Source: Enterococcus rotai (GTDB lineage Bacteria > Bacillota > Bacilli > Lactobacillales > Enterococcaceae). Taken from it: a DNA stretch of 64,000 nucleotides. Shown piece by piece: positions 34,385 to 42,919 of this stretch. The stretch covers positions 62,001 through 126,000 of the forward strand of contig NZ_CP013655.1 of assembly GCF_001465345.1 (NCBI RefSeq). The letters run 5' to 3'. Position 1 is the first letter of the stretch. Each line of letters opens with the position of its first letter. The notes below the pieces were generated by a model that saw nothing but the letters and a program-made list of their open reading frames with translations, searched no databases and was not told where the DNA came from. The position numbers and the translations under genes are program-made.

Positions 34385-34417
34385 AACGATAGAGGCGGCA
34401 ATCTCTATCGTTTTTTC
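34385..34417 (+). terminator. Strong terminator hairpin, possibly of a short RNA
   Basis: AACGATAGAG pairs perfectly with CTCTATCGTT around GCGGCAAT, followed by T6C. About 10 nt before it is a TATAGT -10 (34361-34366) with TTCAAA 18 nt earlier. A transcript from there would be only about 40 nt. It may be a leader attenuator for the gene at 34473 or a small RNA. Confidence 0.6.
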
Positions 34418-34472
34418 TTTTTCTCAATTGTTGATTGGTGCTTAAATAAACAATAAAAAGGAGAACTTACTT

Positions 34473-34745
34473 ATGAAAAATTCTGCACTTTGTATTAAAG
34501 CTGTTCCTTATCAGGAAATTATTGATCTTAGAGATACAGTTGAACGGTTACAATCATGGCAAGAACCGTTGGCGGTTTTGGAGAAGTATTTTACGAATCC
34601 AAATACGCCGATTAATAAGAAACAGGTTGTGAAAGATTATTATGCTTGTTCAAAACTTTTCCAAACTTTTAATACAGAGTTTAAAAACCTCAACTTAATT
34701 GCTGCAAAACAAGTATCAAAAATTCAAGAAGTAAATGCAAAATAA
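34473..34745 (+). CDS. Small protein of unknown function
   Basis: The protein has 90 aa with AAGGAGA about 10 nt before ATG. It is soluble and mainly helical (YQEIIDLRDTVERLQSW, KKQVVKDYYACSKLFQTF), without signal peptide or motif that I recognise. It lies at the edge of the toxin island, convergent with the AbrB-like gene, preceded by the hairpin at 34385. Codon use and a good ribosome binding site suggest a real gene. Confidence 0.6.
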   Translation: MKNSALCIKAVPYQEIIDLRDTVERLQSWQEPLAVLEKYFTNPNTPINKKQVVKDYYACSKLFQTFNTEFKNLNLIAAKQVSKIQEVNAK

Positions 34746-34795
34746 TTACTTATACAATAAAAGGGGCTCTATAAATCAGCCCCTAAATTATATAA

Positions 34796-35056
34796 TTACT
34801 TATTCTCTGCCATTTTTTTAAAAACTTGATCATGCTTATCCATAAAAAAATCTATATCAGATGAAAATGTTCCTAATAGATTTTCCGATTTAATCACTAA
34901 AGATTTTTCTAATGAGACTTGTCCATCACGAACAATAAAATCTAGTTGATCACTTTCATTTAAGGATAATGCTTGAATTACTTCATTAGGCAAAGATATG
35001 ATATATGTACCACCATGCTTTCTTATTCGCTCAGATTTTCTTATTCTTTTAGTCAT
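34796..35056 (-). CDS. AbrB/SpoVT-type (swapped-hairpin) DNA-binding protein
   Basis: The protein has 86 aa. The N-terminal half (RIRKHGGTYIISLPNEVIQALSL, then DQLDFIVRDGQVSLEK) is the AbrB/MazE swapped-hairpin pattern. The C-terminal half is a possible partner-binding tail. Such short proteins are often antitoxins or autorepressors. The upstream gene encodes a GNAT acetyltransferase 31 nt away in the same direction; whether the two form a pair is uncertain. Confidence 0.65.
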   Translation of the reverse strand: MTKRIRKSERIRKHGGTYIISLPNEVIQALSLNESDQLDFIVRDGQVSLEKSLVIKSENLLGTFSSDIDFFMDKHDQVFKKMAENK

Positions 35057-35087
35057 TTTAGTTTCTCCATGATTTTATTTATTAAAA

Positions 35088-35507
35088 TTAGCTTTTTTCA
35101 ACTTTCCCAATCAAGTTTTTTACCATCATTATTTCATAAGGCTCATTTGTCGGGAAAAATCCCCCAACTGTTTTAAAACCCAATTTAAGATATAAATGCT
35201 GAGAATACTCTTCACTGGAAGTTGACAGCATAAGTTCTTTAAACCCTTGAACGATCATTTCACGCTCAAAAAAATGCATTAAATCTGTCCCATATTGTTT
35301 ACGTCTAAAAGGTTCCAAGATAAACAACATATCCACAAATGGAATAGACTCCCAAAAGAAACTAAATCTAAGCCAACCGATCATTTCATTTTCTTCAATA
35401 ATCAGAATTCTATTTTCCTCAATAGCTAAGCGAAGTCTCTCTTGAGGTATGTGAGTATCATGTATCGCTAATAAATCTAGATCCATTAATGTTGCATTCC
35501 GTATCAT
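35088..35507 (-). CDS. GNAT-family N-acetyltransferase
   Basis: The protein has 139 aa from ATG at 35507 (MIRNATLMDL), with AGAAGG 9 nt upstream. The acetyl-CoA-binding motif A region is LEPFRRKQYGTDLMHFFE (R/Q-x-x-G-x-G/A-like), followed by LSTSSEEYSQHLYLKLGF typical of motif B. The substrate is unknown. It is co-directional with the AbrB-like gene downstream. Confidence 0.75.
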   Translation of the reverse strand: MIRNATLMDLDLLAIHDTHIPQERLRLAIEENRILIIEENEMIGWLRFSFFWESIPFVDMLFILEPFRRKQYGTDLMHFFEREMIVQGFKELMLSTSSEEYSQHLYLKLGFKTVGGFFPTNEPYEIMMVKNLIGKVEKS

Positions 35508-35644
35508 CCTTGATAACCTTCTTTCATACAGCTTTATAGATTGATTATACAATAAAAAGTATGTTTCATTTCTTAATTATTCACACTTACAAAAAAATGA
35601 GCCAAAACTATTCAATAGTTTTAACCCATCAATCTTTGCTTATC

Positions 35645-36601
35645 TTATTTCCCAGTAATCGAATCCCAAAGTCCGCTAAAGAAGCCTTTAATATTCTCCC
35701 AAAGTCCTTTAGATTTCTCCTGAATTTGCTCTTTCGTTTTAGACAAATCTAGTTGATTAACAAAATCTTCAAAAATATTTTTGTCTTTCATATCACTCAT
35801 CAAAGTCGTTAATTCTTTCACCTGATCTGATGACATTACATCTTTGATTCCTTGACTTTGCAAGGCATTTTCAACAGTTTTTTGAATATCTGCTTGCGTC
35901 AGATTTTTACCATCAGCCGTTTTTGCTGCCAATTCTTTTTTCGCTTGTTCTTGTGCTGCATTCAAGGCTTCATCGGAATACCCATCTTTGTCTTTATTTT
36001 CTTCTGTGATCTTAGATAGTACGTCCATTTCGTCCTGTGCAACACCTACACGGTCTCGATTGATGATCCCACCAGATTCTTCGACAATCTTATAGACACC
36101 TGCTAAAGCGCCTGAACCATCGATTGGCACAGCGGATGCAACAGTTAATTTGGCATCTGTTATCCCAGCAGTTAACGCTGCATTTTGATACTGAGCTTCT
36201 GTGATTTTCGTGATATTTTTAGGTGTAGCGATATCTACAGAGATTCCATCCCCTTTTTTCTGCGTTTCCATCCGAACAGAACTATACACCGCCCATTCTG
36301 ATGTGAAGCCACCATCAGGGATAAAGCTCATCAAATCTTTCCCAGTTGTTGTGTATTGAGGTGTTTCACCTTTAATTCCTAATTCTTTTAACGTAAAATC
36401 CTTTTGCTCTTGGGTCAGTGCATTACCTAAGGCAACCGCATTGATTTGTAGATTTTCTTCAACGCTACTGCTTGTCTCAGTATTCGTTGAGCTTGTTGTT
36501 GTGCTTTGCTCTGTCGCAAATGCTGTCGTACCACTATAGATACTTGTTGAAATCAAAAGTAAGCTCATCGCTACTGCTAGTTTTTTTTGTTTTTGTTTCA
36601 T
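35645..36601 (-). CDS. Secreted DUF1002 protein
   Basis: The protein has 318 aa with a classic signal peptide (KQKQKKLAVAMSLLL, cleavage near AFA-TEQ, about residue 30) followed by a Ser/Thr-rich stretch. The mature part starts with ALGNALTQEQKDFTLKELGI and has FTSEWAVYSSVRME and the long helical C-terminal half, all as in DUF1002. The family has no known activity. GGAGG precedes ATG. A weak hairpin (AAAACTATT/AATAGTTTT, near 35595-35625) may terminate it. Confidence 0.82.
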   Translation of the reverse strand: MKQKQKKLAVAMSLLLISTSIYSGTTAFATEQSTTTSSTNTETSSSVEENLQINAVALGNALTQEQKDFTLKELGIKGETPQYTTTGKDLMSFIPDGGFTSEWAVYSSVRMETQKKGDGISVDIATPKNITKITEAQYQNAALTAGITDAKLTVASAVPIDGSGALAGVYKIVEESGGIINRDRVGVAQDEMDVLSKITEENKDKDGYSDEALNAAQEQAKKELAAKTADGKNLTQADIQKTVENALQSQGIKDVMSSDQVKELTTLMSDMKDKNIFEDFVNQLDLSKTKEQIQEKSKGLWENIKGFFSGLWDSITGK

Positions 36602-36717
36602 AAAAATCCTCCTAAAATAACTTCTATTTGTTTCATACTATACAACACTTTTTTTAGTTATTCCTTAAGGACGATCCCATTTTTATAAATTTTTACTGTA
36701 TTTTAACTTCTTTTCTC

Positions 36718-37689
36718 TCATTGATCTAGATATTTAGGATAAAACATTTCTCGCTGTTTTCTCAATCGATACTGAATTTGCTGAATAAAACGGTTCGGAG
36801 CAGTCACTTTTAAAAAGGGACCAAACGACAATACTTGAATCAATAACTCTGTTTCATCTTGAGCTAAGTAAAAGATCGTCAACTGATACATTGCCTCATC
36901 TTCTAATTTTTGTGTGACTTTTCGATAATTGGAAAAATGAAATGTCGCTCTCTCCAAAGTATCACGCTGATCTTTTAGTAGACAAGTAATTGATTTTTCT
37001 GTTATACGCTGTACGCTGTTGTTTTCAAAGTGCTGCTTTAATAAACGAACAGTTTGTATCTCAGATACATTCAACAGACAATTTTCCCACTTGCCTTTTT
37101 TTGTTTGGCGTTTTCCCTTTAAGCGAAACTTATTATTTTTATGCGAATACTCGATTTTATCTGGTTTTATTCGATGTGTGACATTCACTTGGTTATCTAA
37201 GCCTTGATACTCTATTTCAAGATACAGCTGCTTTTGGATGCCTGCAACTAATAAATGAATATTTCGTTGATATTCAGTATTATGAAATCGATCATCAGTT
37301 TGAAATTGATCATAATAATCGATATCTTCTGGTCCAAATAAAACTGAAACTTCCTGCAATTGATTCAATAAATGTAACTGTTCAGCTTCAGTTAAAAATA
37401 ACGAGATTTTGTCGTCTTGTAGCATTGTTTTTAGCCACTGCTTTTCCAATAAGGTCACTGGACGTTGCGGTAACTGATGTAAAATAGAGTGATAGCACTC
37501 TTTGTCTTGCTTGACTAAATGCCACGCATCTTCTTCATTAAAAAAAGCATCTGCAAAATGAAAGAGTGTCTCACCATAGCCATTTTCCTCAATGACTTGC
37601 TGAATTTCATTTTTATTCATTGGTAATTGCTGCAGCACTTTTTCTGCAATCGCAAAATATTGCCCATAAATTTCGTGAAATAACGGCAT
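36718..37689 (-). CDS. WYL-domain protein, second of a coupled pair
   Basis: The protein has 323 aa. A WYL core is visible in the middle: LYLEIEYQGLDNQVNVTHRIKPDKIEY-type block at about 155-180, then FRLKGKRQTKKGKW and NVSEIQTVRLL, with a C-terminal WCX-like extension (LIQVLSFGPFLKVTAP). No clear helix-turn-helix at the N-terminus. Its ATG overlaps the partner's stop (TAATG), so the two are made together, perhaps as a heterodimer like PafB/PafC. Divergent from hen1, so control of RNA repair is inferred. Confidence 0.8.
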   Translation of the reverse strand: MPLFHEIYGQYFAIAEKVLQQLPMNKNEIQQVIEENGYGETLFHFADAFFNEEDAWHLVKQDKECYHSILHQLPQRPVTLLEKQWLKTMLQDDKISLFLTEAEQLHLLNQLQEVSVLFGPEDIDYYDQFQTDDRFHNTEYQRNIHLLVAGIQKQLYLEIEYQGLDNQVNVTHRIKPDKIEYSHKNNKFRLKGKRQTKKGKWENCLLNVSEIQTVRLLKQHFENNSVQRITEKSITCLLKDQRDTLERATFHFSNYRKVTQKLEDEAMYQLTIFYLAQDETELLIQVLSFGPFLKVTAPNRFIQQIQYRLRKQREMFYPKYLDQ

Positions 37690-38834
37690 TATCTTTGTAC
37701 CTCCTCTTCAAAATAGAGTGAGTACATTTTTTGGTAATCCACCCAAAACTGTTTTTCCCACAAGCGATTCGTACATTGAATTTTTTCGATACGTCCAAAA
37801 AAGGTTCTTAAAAATGGCGTAATAGCTACCATATCAGCTAACTTTATTTGAAAAAGATAGCGATTTTTTTCTAACCTTGTAACGTCACCTTGACGTTTTT
37901 CTTTTTCCAACCGTCGAATCAAATATACTTCCTTCTCTTCATCAATTGAAAAGAATACTTTTAGCACTTGGGTCGGTCGGTTCGCTATTGCTGCGTTCCA
38001 TACAACCTCTTTTTGCTTTAAAAGTTGTTCTTGATAGAGAGCAGTTTGGGGATTTACAGCTTTTAATTTTACATGACTGATCGTGTGTAAACGTATAGAG
38101 TATAAGCGTTTTTTGCCTTTCAATTTGCCAACAAGATGTTGATGAATGGCTTGTAACAGTAATAAAGTGACCTCAGCATCAAAGGTTTGGTGGAAAAATG
38201 TATGCTTAAAAACATAAGGCGATCTTTGAATCTTTGTCTCACGAGCTAAAAGATGCTCTCCGATAATTCCAACAGGAAACACTTCTTTATAAAATTGAAT
38301 TGCTTGTAATACATTTTCTGACAATACCATCCTTGGTTGCTGTTGATAGTATAGCGTTTTCCCTTGCTTACTTTCTTGTAAAATACCTAATGCAACATAT
38401 TCTTTCACTTTTTTTCTAATGGTCAAAGGATCTAGCATATAATCATCTTGAAAAACACTCAAATAATCCGTATCAATCAGTTCAACTAATTCAGCAATCG
38501 TAAATTTTTGTTGATCAATAAAAATATCCAATAAAACAAAGTGTAAAAAAATATCATTTTTTGTAAATGATTTACTCTTCCATAATCGCTGAAATGGATT
38601 TTCGCTTTTTCGATGACCGTCAATCGCTAGACGCAGTGTTTTTTTCCCATTGTTATAATCAATTTCAATAAACTCTGAAAAAAAGCTCTCGATCCTTCGG
38701 CGTTCATTATCATAGCTTCGCTTACTCCCATATGTAAATTCTTCCCGATCCTTAAAACCGTAGATATAAAAATCTCTTGCGTATCTACGCAAGATTTCAC
38801 TATTTTTGACTAATTCCTGAAACTTCTTTGCCAT
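37689..38834 (-). CDS. WYL-family transcriptional regulator, first of a coupled pair
   Basis: The protein has 381 aa with AAGGAGA before ATG. N-terminal region (1-160) includes a winged-helix-like segment TIAELVELIDTDY...LTIRKKVKEYVALGILQESKQG. The C-terminal part is WYL-like (RLHTISHVKLKAVNP) with a WCX-like end (VTRLEKNRYLFQIKLADMVAITPFLRTFFG). It faces hen1 across 244 bp that contain the conserved 122-bp-type element. WYL proteins sense nucleic acids or nucleotides in several defence and DNA-damage systems, so sensing RNA damage is an attractive but untested idea. Confidence 0.8.
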   Translation of the reverse strand: MAKKFQELVKNSEILRRYARDFYIYGFKDREEFTYGSKRSYDNERRRIESFFSEFIEIDYNNGKKTLRLAIDGHRKSENPFQRLWKSKSFTKNDIFLHFVLLDIFIDQQKFTIAELVELIDTDYLSVFQDDYMLDPLTIRKKVKEYVALGILQESKQGKTLYYQQQPRMVLSENVLQAIQFYKEVFPVGIIGEHLLARETKIQRSPYVFKHTFFHQTFDAEVTLLLLQAIHQHLVGKLKGKKRLYSIRLHTISHVKLKAVNPQTALYQEQLLKQKEVVWNAAIANRPTQVLKVFFSIDEEKEVYLIRRLEKEKRQGDVTRLEKNRYLFQIKLADMVAITPFLRTFFGRIEKIQCTNRLWEKQFWVDYQKMYSLYFEEEVQR

Positions 38835-38940
38835 ATGTTCTCCTTTTTTCTCCCTTTTATCCTATTTAAACAAAGGAAAGACTTATGCGCAACTTTTTTT
38901 AAAAGATAAGTTATGTATTATCAATTATGATAAAAGCAAC

Positions 38941-39066
38941 TTAAATATATCTAGTTTCCTGAGCTAGTCTAAAAAAAATAAAAAGTGACAGTGACATAAA
39001 AACAACACACTCATTTTTCTTATTTTTCATTGAGACAAACCAAGCTCATCACACTTTTAATTCTAG
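38941..39066 (+). repeat. Diverged copy of the 122-bp leader element, flush with the hen1 ribosome binding site
   Basis: TTAAATATATCTAG, GAGCTAGTCT, CTCATTTTTCTTATTTTTC, CCAAGCTCATC and ACTTTTAATTCTAGGAGGA align in order with the unit at 868-995. As in pucR, the element ends in the AGGAGGA of the gene. Confidence 0.75.
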
Positions 39067-39078
39067 GAGGAAGTTCTT

Positions 39079-40353
39079 ATGGCTTTTATCAAATTACACT
39101 CTACTAACCCAAAATTATCCTATCTCTTATACAAAAATCCAGCTAGTGGTATGCAGCTAAGAAAAATCAGAAAGGGCTTTGGATATGGCTGGTACCCGAA
39201 TGAGCTCACCTATTGTGCTTATTTCTCAGATTCAGACTCAACCATTTCTTTTCGCCCAACAAGAGAAGAAGAAAAACATTATTTAAATGTCTCTCAATAC
39301 CAGGCACCTTTAGCTTACCTATCGTTATTAACTGAATATTTTAGCTATCCCATGAAGGAGCAAGACCTTGATGAAAAGGGCTATACATACACATTGATTT
39401 TTGCTTCCATTGCCGTTCGACGTATGCATTTTTTACGTTTTTTCCAACAACAATTCCCTTCAATTTCTCTAACTTATGAAGAAGAATTGGAAAATATTGG
39501 TAAGTTAACTATCCAAACTGAGGGATCTTTACATGACTTACTTCATTACGCGCAACTCTTTTTATTTTTCCAAGCATTGTTTGCACCTGAGTTTTTAGAC
39601 GAAACAGAGTCATCCATCAGCAAGCAAATCACTTCTTTAAAAGCAATCGATGCACCCTTTTACTTACGAAATCTTTTTGTACGACATTTTTTAAATCGTC
39701 GAAATCTTTTTAATCGTTTTAAAGAAGAAATTGAAGAAACAGAACGCTATACAATCCAGTTTGCTTTTGGACAAACCAATTTACAACGACGTAATCTGGC
39801 AGAATCCTTGCTCGATTTTGATCGTAATATCGTTGATATTGGCTGTGGTGAAGGCTATTATATTTCACATTTTTCACAAAAGATAAACGAAAAAACTTAC
39901 TCAGCAATTGATAGTAATCCTGAAGTTTTAGCTGTTGCAAAAGAAAAAGTTGCAAAAAAAGAACTGGAAAATGTCCAATTTTATTCTTCACTTGAGGAAT
40001 GGATAGCACAGTCGCATACCAAAGAAGCAGTCGACGTTTTATTAATGGAAGTCGTTGAACATATGGAAAAAGCTATTGCTACGACGTTTGTTCAAAAAAT
40101 CTTACAACAAAACATTCACAAACTTATACTCTCAACACCCAATCATTCATTTAATAAACACTATTATTTAACCGACGAACAAAAGCGTCATGACGACCAT
40201 CACTGGGAAATGGATGAAGCTGAATTTAGAACTTGGATAAATGAATTAGTAGACTTAACCCAATACACAATAGAATTTTTAGCGATTGGGGATCAAGTTG
40301 ATCAAGTTAGCACAACACAAGGTGTCTTGATCCAAAGAAAGGAACTATCATAA
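39079..40353 (+). CDS. hen1: Hen1 RNA 3'-terminal ribose 2'-O-methyltransferase
   Basis: The protein has 424 aa. Residues 1-235 are the Hen1 N-terminal domain known to bind and activate the Pnkp ligase (KIRKGFGYGWYPNE, YLNVSQYQAPL). Residues 240-424 are a SAM methyltransferase: VDIGCGEGYY (about 252), SAIDSNPEVL, then the Mn-binding EVVEHM (about 323) with STPNHSFN and DDHHWEMDEAEF. It methylates the 2'-OH of a broken RNA 3' end before ligation so the repaired site cannot be cut again. AGGAGGAAG precedes ATG; its stop overlaps the pnkp ATG (TAATG). Confidence 0.95.
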   Translation: MAFIKLHSTNPKLSYLLYKNPASGMQLRKIRKGFGYGWYPNELTYCAYFSDSDSTISFRPTREEEKHYLNVSQYQAPLAYLSLLTEYFSYPMKEQDLDEKGYTYTLIFASIAVRRMHFLRFFQQQFPSISLTYEEELENIGKLTIQTEGSLHDLLHYAQLFLFFQALFAPEFLDETESSISKQITSLKAIDAPFYLRNLFVRHFLNRRNLFNRFKEEIEETERYTIQFAFGQTNLQRRNLAESLLDFDRNIVDIGCGEGYYISHFSQKINEKTYSAIDSNPEVLAVAKEKVAKKELENVQFYSSLEEWIAQSHTKEAVDVLLMEVVEHMEKAIATTFVQKILQQNIHKLILSTPNHSFNKHYYLTDEQKRHDDHHWEMDEAEFRTWINELVDLTQYTIEFLAIGDQVDQVSTTQGVLIQRKELS

Positions 40354-42896
40354 TGATTATTGAAACAAAAATGCATACTATCTTTTTACTAGTTGGACCA
40401 ACTGAATGCGGTAAAACAACTTTTTCAAAGGATATTTTAATGAAACAATTAACTATTACAGATCCAGAAAAAAACTTTACCAGCAATGTACAATATTTAT
40501 CTTCCGATGATATTCGCCAAGAGTTGCTTGGACATTCATTTGATAAATACGATCGAGTAATGTTGGAGGCTAGTAACATTGCCTTTCCATTTTTAAAAGA
40601 AAAACTAAAAGCAGTTACCACCTATCCAATTAGCGCAGAATTCGTCATTGTGGATACGACTGGATTAGCTAAAGAATTCCGTGAAGAAATGGTCAAACTT
40701 GCCAGAGAGCAAAACTATCGCATTGAAACGATTGTCTTTGACTATAAAAATCGTGACGATTACTATCAAAGTGAACGTTCACGTCGCTTAATCAGTGATC
40801 ACATTCAACGTTTAAAACGAGAAGTCTTGCCCCAATTAGCAAAAGAAAATTATCATATGATTCACCGATTGCCAAAAAATGATTTTTCAGATATTTCTGT
40901 GACAATTACAGACAAAGAAGACTATTGTTCTTGCCTCTTACCAGCCAATCAAACCTATGATGTTATTGGCGATGTTCATGAGTGTTTAGATACACTTAAA
41001 GAACTATTAACTAAATTAGAGATGTCAGCAAGCAAAAATGCGTCAATCGATTCAACTAAAACGATTCTTGGCGGCGACTGGATCGATAAGGGTAATAATA
41101 CCAGAAAAATCATTGAATTCCTCTATGATAACCAAGAGAAGTTTTTGTTTACCATGGGTAATCATGAAAACTTTGTTTATAAGTACTTAAAAGAAACGAT
41201 CAAGGGCACTCAAAAAGAGATACTAGAAACCTATTTTGATTCGATTCCTGTCTTGCAACAAGACCAAGAATTGGCTGAAAAATTTTTCCAGCTAGTAGAA
41301 CAAAGTAAGCCCTTTTTCCGTAGAATCGGTACGAACAATCAATCGTTTATTGTCACTCACGCTCCATGTAAAGCTAAATATTTAGGTAAATTGGATGCTC
41401 TTTCCCAAAAGAAACAGCGGAATTTCCGTATAAATCGTGAGGCTGATCTTCAAGAACAATTAGCATTTCTTGAAGATGAAAGTTATTTTAACTTACCACT
41501 ACACATTTTTGGACACGTTGCGAATCAAGAAGCTTTCCGCTTGAAAAACAAACGGAGTATCGATACTGGAGCTGTTTCAAAAAATCATTTAACAGCCATT
41601 CGAATCCTCCCATACAAAACAATGTTATACTCAGTTTCATCTAACGAAGGAGTAAAAGAAACACTTCCTCTTTTATTCTCGAAACCCAAACGAGCATCTT
41701 GGACATTACTTTTCGATGAACAAAAACGGAAACTTCGTTACATGGTCAAAAACAAAATACAGTTTGTCTCAGGAACGATGGCACCTGCTGCAGCAGAACA
41801 AGAGAATAATGATTTGGAATCTCTGGAGCAAGGACTTCAATACTTCAAACAAAAAGGGGTTAAAGAGTTGATTTTGCAGCCTAAATACATGGGCTCTCGC
41901 TGTAATATCTATCTTTTTGATACCATTGATCAATGTTACGCTATCACTCGAAATGGTAACAGAATCCAACATTTAGATTTAACTGGTATCTACCAACAAT
42001 TATTGACAAAGTTTGGCTCTTATATGCAAAAGCACAAAATCGACATGTTATTATTAGACGGAGAATTATTGCCATGGTCTGCCTTAGGTGACGGTTTAAT
42101 AAAGAAAGAATATCGACCAATTGCAAAAAGTTTAGAAATAGAAAATACCTTTCTAAAAGAAAATGACTTTGATCAAGCCTTTGAAAACTTACAAAAAGGG
42201 ATGTTAAACACGACCTATTCCTACGATGTAAAACACAATAGTAAAAAAGAATTGAAAAAGAAATATGGTGAATTTAAGGCTAGTCAATACAACTATTTAT
42301 TAGAAGTTGCACCGTATTATGTACCGGTTTATGAGAAAGAGCAGTTCTCAAAAATCTATGAAAATCAGCTTACATTGTACGGCGTTGAATCTGAACTATC
42401 ATACAAACCGTTTGATTTGCTAAAGATTATTTATAAGAGTGGAATTGAAGAATTGCCAAATTGGTCAAGCATAGAACGTTACAACTTTGTTTCAGATGAT
42501 CTATTTCAAGTCATCGATTTACAACAACCCGAAGCTTTAGCACTGGCAACACAATTTTTCGATTCAATTACAGTGGATCAACAAATGGAAGGTATCGTAT
42601 TAAAACCCAATTATTTAACTGAAAACACCGTACCTTTCATTAAAGTCCGTAACAAAGATTACTTAACTTTAATTTATGGCTATGATTATCAATGGGGGCC
42701 ACGTTATAAAAAATTGATCGCAAATAAAAAAATTGGTGGCAAACTAAAAACCTCTTTAAAAGAACATGAACTTGCAAAAGAGCTTTTAGCTATTCCTATT
42801 CAGGAAATTAATGAACACAATGAAACTTACCTCACTATTTTAGCAGATTTACTATTTGAATTAGCTAAAGAAAAAGAACTTGATCCTCGACTATAA
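40353..42896 (+). CDS. pnkp: Pnkp polynucleotide kinase-phosphatase-ligase
   Basis: The protein has 847 aa, full length. The kinase domain (about 1-180) has P-loop GPTECGKTT (15-23). The metallophosphatase domain (about 200-440) has GDVHE, GGDWIDKG, MGNHEN, THAPC and FGH. The ligase domain (about 470-847) has nucleotidyl-lysine motif PKYMGSR (Lys near 511), LLLDGELLPW and, toward the end, EGIVLKP and PFIKVR. It heals 5'-OH and 2',3'-phosphate ends and seals RNA, working as a heterotetramer with Hen1. Translationally coupled to hen1. Confidence 0.96.
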   Translation: MIIETKMHTIFLLVGPTECGKTTFSKDILMKQLTITDPEKNFTSNVQYLSSDDIRQELLGHSFDKYDRVMLEASNIAFPFLKEKLKAVTTYPISAEFVIVDTTGLAKEFREEMVKLAREQNYRIETIVFDYKNRDDYYQSERSRRLISDHIQRLKREVLPQLAKENYHMIHRLPKNDFSDISVTITDKEDYCSCLLPANQTYDVIGDVHECLDTLKELLTKLEMSASKNASIDSTKTILGGDWIDKGNNTRKIIEFLYDNQEKFLFTMGNHENFVYKYLKETIKGTQKEILETYFDSIPVLQQDQELAEKFFQLVEQSKPFFRRIGTNNQSFIVTHAPCKAKYLGKLDALSQKKQRNFRINREADLQEQLAFLEDESYFNLPLHIFGHVANQEAFRLKNKRSIDTGAVSKNHLTAIRILPYKTMLYSVSSNEGVKETLPLLFSKPKRASWTLLFDEQKRKLRYMVKNKIQFVSGTMAPAAAEQENNDLESLEQGLQYFKQKGVKELILQPKYMGSRCNIYLFDTIDQCYAITRNGNRIQHLDLTGIYQQLLTKFGSYMQKHKIDMLLLDGELLPWSALGDGLIKKEYRPIAKSLEIENTFLKENDFDQAFENLQKGMLNTTYSYDVKHNSKKELKKKYGEFKASQYNYLLEVAPYYVPVYEKEQFSKIYENQLTLYGVESELSYKPFDLLKIIYKSGIEELPNWSSIERYNFVSDDLFQVIDLQQPEALALATQFFDSITVDQQMEGIVLKPNYLTENTVPFIKVRNKDYLTLIYGYDYQWGPRYKKLIANKKIGGKLKTSLKEHELAKELLAIPIQEINEHNETYLTILADLLFELAKEKELDPRL

Positions 42897-42919
42897 TATT
42901 TTTAAAAGGAGGTACCCAT

